64,000 nucleotides of DNA from contig NC_089430.1 of NCBI RefSeq assembly GCF_026210795.1, positions 2,914,001-2,978,000 on the forward strand. The letters are read 5' to 3'. This DNA is from Rhizophagus irregularis (lineage: Eukaryota > Glomeromycota > Glomeromycetes > Glomerales > Glomeraceae). This document shows, piece by piece, positions 62,397 through 64,000 of this stretch. The position numbers and the translations under genes are program-made. The notes beneath the pieces were generated by a model. It was not told the DNA's origin. It did no database searches and saw only the letters and a list, made by a program, of their open reading frames with translations. The stretch's first letter is position 1. Each line of letters starts with the position of its first letter.

Positions 62397-64000
62397 TTAA
62401 CTCCAGACATCTTCTTGATATCTTCCTTTGCTTCTTAAATCTTTAACATAATTTGTTGCACTAGTTTCATCCATTCCGCCACATGATTGAGCAAGTTGAC
62501 CAAGGGCCGTATTAACGTCACGTGCCATATTTTTGGCATCACTGTAGTTAAAAATTAATTTGTATTTAGTAATCAAACTTTTTGATCGCACGAAAAAAAA
62601 ATTATTATGATATATGATACCATACCCGCATACATAGAAATAACCACCAAGATTATGAATCAAATGCCAAATATGTGAACCATTCTCATGAAATTTATGT
62701 TGTACATATACTTTTTGTGACTAATAACAAAAACAAATATAATTTAGTAATCAAGAAGAAAAATTTTTTTAAATATAAATAAAATTCCTTTATTAAAAAA
62801 TAGCATACCTGTTCTCTTGAGAATGCTGTTATTAATTTTCCACTTTCACCGAGAGTGGCAAATAATTCGGTAAATTCATTTTGATATAAAAAGTCCTCAT
62901 CCCGTTTTCGACAACCGAAAAACAATACTGTTTCGCCGACTTCCTCTCCTTGAGCCTTAACAAGTGCTCTCTCGATAACGAATCCTCGAAAAGGTGCTAC
63001 ACCAGTGCCAGGGCCAACCATTACAACAGGAAGTTTTGAATTTTTGGGTAATTTGAAATTAGTATGCCTAACATGTAAAGGCATCTTAATCAAGTTGGTT
63101 CCCTCATCATAATATTTATTTCTTGGTCCAGAATATAAATAGGATGGTGATGTTTCTGGATGTTGAATATTTCTTAATTTACGATGAACTTGCAGTATAT
63201 AATTTGTTGCAAGACCGTATACTTTCCTTTGAGGGGTTGTTTTGGGATTATAGGATAATATGGAGGCAGTAACATGAATTGTCTTTGGTGTAGATTTTGA
63301 AGAGCTTGAAATTGAATAATATCTGGGCTGTACTCTTGGGAGGATTTCAACAACAAATTCTAGAGGGATAGAATCTAAAGGTTTTCCATTTGGAGAAATA
63401 GACTCCAAAAGTTCACCTAAGGAAAGGTGAGCATCAGAGACTTCAATTCTATAAGATTCTTTGTCTGAACCCAAATTAGTGAGCCTAGCTTTGCCTTCTT
63501 CCGTTGACACAAAGGTAGCTAGGGTGGCAATAGATTGGCGAGAAATTGGAGCATGAATATCAAGATAATATCTGAAAATAGTAGCATAAGTTGCTGGAAC
63601 TGGGAATGTATATTTCTTAGTTGTCGATGCTAAAAAGATTTTTTTTTAAAAAAAAAAATCATTATTTAATAAATATTGTAAATACATTAATAATTGCTTT
63701 TGAAAAATAACAAATTATAGTTATGTTCATACTTACGATCAATACTTTCAACCGAGACGATAGTGTCTCTCTTTTCCCAAATACCCAATATTTTAAGTAA
63801 TCTCTCAACATCTTGTTCGGCATTCATGGGCCAAACAGCAACGTGATCACCAGTCTCATATTCAAGACCAGATCCGCTAATGTCAAATTCCATATGAACG
63901 CAGTTACGATCTGTCATATTAGTATTGAAGAGCTCATGAGTAGCAACAATTGGAGAGAAATAAGGATTTCTTGCATCATAAGTTGGACGACTAAATAAGG
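62397..64000 (-). CDS. NCP1: NADPH-cytochrome P450 reductase, C-terminal 440 aa (runs off window)
   Basis: Exons on the minus strand: 64000-63737 (partial), 63629-62809, 62720-62626 and 62541-62397, all in frame. The visible part starts in the linker before the FAD domain (ELFNTNMTDRNCVHMEFDISGSGLEYETGDHVAVWP). It continues with DPSTTKKYTFPVP, the FAD motif PRYYSISSSS, the NADPH motif GPGTGVAPFRGF, FFGCRKRDEDFLY, VYVQHKF, YVCGDAKNMARDV and the C-terminal DVWS with the penultimate aromatic Trp. It supplies electrons from NADPH to microsomal P450s, for example in sterol synthesis. The FMN domain and membrane anchor lie beyond the window. Confidence 0.95.

Overview
The window looks like an AT-rich fungal nuclear chromosome segment. 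Genes carry many short GT-AG introns, and intergenic DNA is full of A/T homopolymers. The conserved genes are fungal or eukaryotic housekeeping types: COX6, APS kinase, cytochrome P450 reductase, SelO, an Mpv17-family protein and a histone H4-like protein. The transposon load (MULE, hAT-like, pogo/Tigger, Tc1/mariner, a DUF6589-type element, foldback elements) with compact intron-rich genes suggests an early-diverging fungus, most likely an arbuscular mycorrhizal fungus related to Rhizophagus. That assignment is an inference from style, not a database match.

Layout. 1-9 kb: one eight-exon gene for a PX-domain AGC kinase (SGK3-like, 748 aa) inside homopolymer-rich DNA. 9.7-10.9 kb: an unrecognised ORF with one in-frame TGA. 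11-51 kb: an almost pure repeat compartment. Its backbone is a direct segmental duplication (copy A about 13.8-28.1 kb, copy B about 36.3-41.8 kb; shared core about 4.6 kb). Copy A has been inflated to 14 kb by nested insertions, and the uninterrupted sequence of copy B (and the reverse) gives paralogous empty sites that define several elements. Copy A carries a 4.8-kb TA-flanked insertion holding a MULE with an apparently intact four-exon transposase (883 aa). Each copy keeps one almost identical 174-aa ORF of unknown function.

Between the two copies sits a 6.7-kb composite element (29320-36023) with AGCATAAC termini and a 9-bp target duplication. It is internally rearranged as arm, 208-bp segment, inverted arm, second identical 208-bp segment, and both arms carry broken copies of a DUF6589-like gene. 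At 45.2-47.5 kb lies a pogo/Tigger element whose three-exon transposase has one frameshift.

51-64 kb is a compact genic compartment: a divergent histone H4 variant, SelO, a UBTD-like ubiquitin-domain protein, COX6, an Mpv17/PMP22 protein, an SGNH/GDSL hydrolase, APS kinase and the C-terminal part of NADPH-cytochrome P450 reductase (running off the window). Intergenic gaps there are 0.2-0.9 kb, with convergent and divergent pairs. No operon-like logic is implied; the genes are independent housekeeping functions. Exon coordinates were derived by hand from splice consensus and reading-frame closure, and every spliced model given here closes in frame except where a lesion is stated.
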